Assembly (NCBI GenBank): GCA_050250795.1
Contig: JBFWNZ010000015.1
Span: forward strand, 1-23,288
Source: JBFWNZ01 sp050250795
Lineage (GTDB): Bacteria; Pseudomonadota; Alphaproteobacteria; UBA8366
Direction of reading: 5' to 3'
Length of the DNA stretch: 23,288 nucleotides
Both the position numbers and the translations under genes were made by a program. Positions 21,992-23,288 of the stretch are shown here, piece by piece. Under the pieces are notes generated by a model that searched no databases, was not told the DNA's origin, and saw only the letters and a list, made by a program, of their open reading frames with translations. Position 1 is the first letter of the stretch. Every line of letters starts with the position of its first letter.

Positions 21992-23288
21992 ATGGCGATC
22001 TTTCCGGCCCGCCGTGTTCGCGCGCTTCTGGGTCCGACCAACACGGGCAAGACCCATTTCGCGATCGACCGCATGCTCGGTCATGCCAGCGGCATGATCG
22101 GCTTTCCGCTGCGCCTGCTGGCCCGCGAGAATTTCGACCGCATCGTCGCCGCCAAAGGGTCCCGGCATGTCGCGCTGATCACCGGCGAGGAAAAGATCGT
22201 GCCGGCGAATCCGCGCTGGTTCGTCTGCACCGTCGAATCGATGCCGCTCGACCGCCCCGTCGAGTTCCTCGCCATCGACGAGATTCAGCTCTGCGCCGAC
22301 GCCGAACGCGGCCACGTCTTCACCGACCGCCTGCTGCATGCCCGCGGCCGGGCGGAAACGCTGTTCCTGGGCGCCGACACCGCGGCGGCCCTGATCCGCC
22401 GGCTGGTGCCGGAGGTGGAGATCGAGACCCGGCCGCGGCTCTCCACGCTCTCCTACTCCGGACCGAAGAAGCTGACCCGCCTGCCGCGCCGCAGCGCCGT
22501 CGTCGCGTTTTCGGTCGACCGGGTTTACGCGATGGCGGAGATGCTGCGCCGCCAGCGCGGCGGCACGGCGGTGGTGCTGGGCGCGCTCAGCCCGCGAACC
22601 CGGAATGCCCAGGTCGCCCTCTACCAGAATGGCGAGGTCGACTACATGGTCGCGACCGACGCCATCGGCATGGGGCTGAACATGGATATCGACCATGTCG
22701 CCTTCGCCGGGCTGGCCAAGTTCGACGGCCGCCGCCGGCGCCCGCTGACGCCGTCGGAGATCGGCCAGATCGCGGGACGCGCCGGGCGGCACATGAATGA
22801 CGGCAGCTTCGGCCCCACCGCGGGCGTGCCGCCCTTCGCCCCCGAACTGGTGGAGGCGGTAGAGGGGCATCGCTTCGATCCGATCCAGCATGCCTTCTGG
22901 CGCGCCCGCGACCTGGATTTCGGCTCTCCGGCACGCCTGCTGCGCAGCCTGGAGGCGCCGCCGCCGCGCTCCGACCTGATGCGGGCGCGGCCGGCCGACG
23001 ACCTGCTGGCCCTGTCGGCGCTGGCGCGCGATCCCGAACTCTGCGCGCGGGCAACCACCCCGGGCGCCATGCGGCTGCTCTGGGATGTCTGCCAGGTGCC
23101 GGACTTCCGCAAGGTCATGGCAGAGGAACACGCCCAGTTGCTGCGCCGCGTGTTCATGGACCTGACCGGGGCCGGACGCCTGGCCGAGGACTGGGCGGCA
23201 CAGCAGATCGACCGGCTCGACACCACCGTTGGGGACATCGACACCCTGACCACGCGAATCGCCCATGTCCGGACCTGGACCTATATCA
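21992..23288 (+). CDS. SUV3-like superfamily 2 helicase (partial, cut by window end)
   Basis: The first 432 residues of an ATP-dependent RNA/DNA helicase are visible and the frame is open to the window edge. Motifs are Walker A GPTNTGKT (14-21), ALITGEEKI, Walker B DEIQ (96-99), FLGADT (125-130), motif V ATDAIGMGLN (221-230) and motif VI QIAGRAGR (259-266). DEIQ and the layout match SUV3, the mitochondrial degradosome helicase, whose bacterial relatives are common in alphaproteobacteria and largely unstudied. A SUV3-type C-terminal segment follows (HRFDPIQHAFWRARDLDF). No ribosome binding site precedes ATG 21992. An in-frame TTG at 21977 is possible. The C-terminal domain lies outside the window. 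Confidence 0.9.
   Translation, partial: MAIFPARRVRALLGPTNTGKTHFAIDRMLGHASGMIGFPLRLLARENFDRIVAAKGSRHVALITGEEKIVPANPRWFVCTVESMPLDRPVEFLAIDEIQLCADAERGHVFTDRLLHARGRAETLFLGADTAAALIRRLVPEVEIETRPRLSTLSYSGPKKLTRLPRRSAVVAFSVDRVYAMAEMLRRQRGGTAVVLGALSPRTRNAQVALYQNGEVDYMVATDAIGMGLNMDIDHVAFAGLAKFDGRRRRPLTPSEIGQIAGRAGRHMNDGSFGPTAGVPPFAPELVEAVEGHRFDPIQHAFWRARDLDFGSPARLLRSLEAPPPRSDLMRARPADDLLALSALARDPELCARATTPGAMRLLWDVCQVPDFRKVMAEEHAQLLRRVFMDLTGAGRLAEDWAAQQIDRLDTTVGDIDTLTTRIAHVRTWTYI

Overview
The window is a GC-rich (roughly 70 percent), gene-dense piece of chromosome from an alphaproteobacterium, most probably near the Rhodospirillales. The pointers are an lptM-lysA-DUF4175 (TIGR02302) order, an Irr-type Fur regulator, inverted copies of the short ATG..CAT-ended palindromes common between genes in alphaproteobacteria, and a SUV3-like helicase. 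No genus can be named by eye. There are no RNA genes, transposases, CRISPR arrays or phage genes, and no gene-free stretch exceeds 200 bases.

Region 1 (1-4000) is a tightly coupled plus-strand operon. A possible argH tail overlaps a small LptM-type lipoprotein, which overlaps lysA (last step of lysine synthesis). A large membrane protein with a Q/M-rich C-terminal half (DUF4175) follows.

Region 2 (4050-12640) is a metabolic stretch with frequent strand switches. It holds a zinc-free quinone oxidoreductase, a NIPSNAP protein divergent from an aldo/keto reductase, an unrecognised conserved protein, a beta-hydroxyacid dehydrogenase, a D-glutamate cyclase-like protein, a TauD-type dioxygenase coupled to a TIM-barrel isomerase-like protein, and a minus-strand pair (DJ-1/PfpI protein, then LigI-like amidohydrolase). 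Between the convergent isomerase and amidohydrolase genes lies an inverted pair of 29-bp palindromic repeats. The substrates are not evident.

Region 3 (12700-18650) carries a secreted SYLF protein behind a candidate general-stress (EcfG) promoter, a DUF429-like protein, a YcgN-type cysteine-cluster protein overlapping a YgjP-type metallopeptidase, a fatty acid desaturase, and a convergent class A penicillin-binding protein.

Region 4 (18640-21960) is the most interesting. An irr gene is followed by an ICE-like Irr box and a good sigma-70 promoter driving a rubrerythrin that has no rubredoxin domain. A strong hairpin, a two-cluster Fe-S/CCG-domain protein and a DUF3501 protein come next. This looks like an iron-responsive peroxide-handling module in which the Fe-S protein may supply electrons to the diiron protein. 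The gene order is, to my knowledge, recurrent in bacteria but functionally uncharacterised.

Region 5 (21992-end) is the N-terminal 432 residues of a SUV3-like superfamily 2 helicase cut by the window edge.
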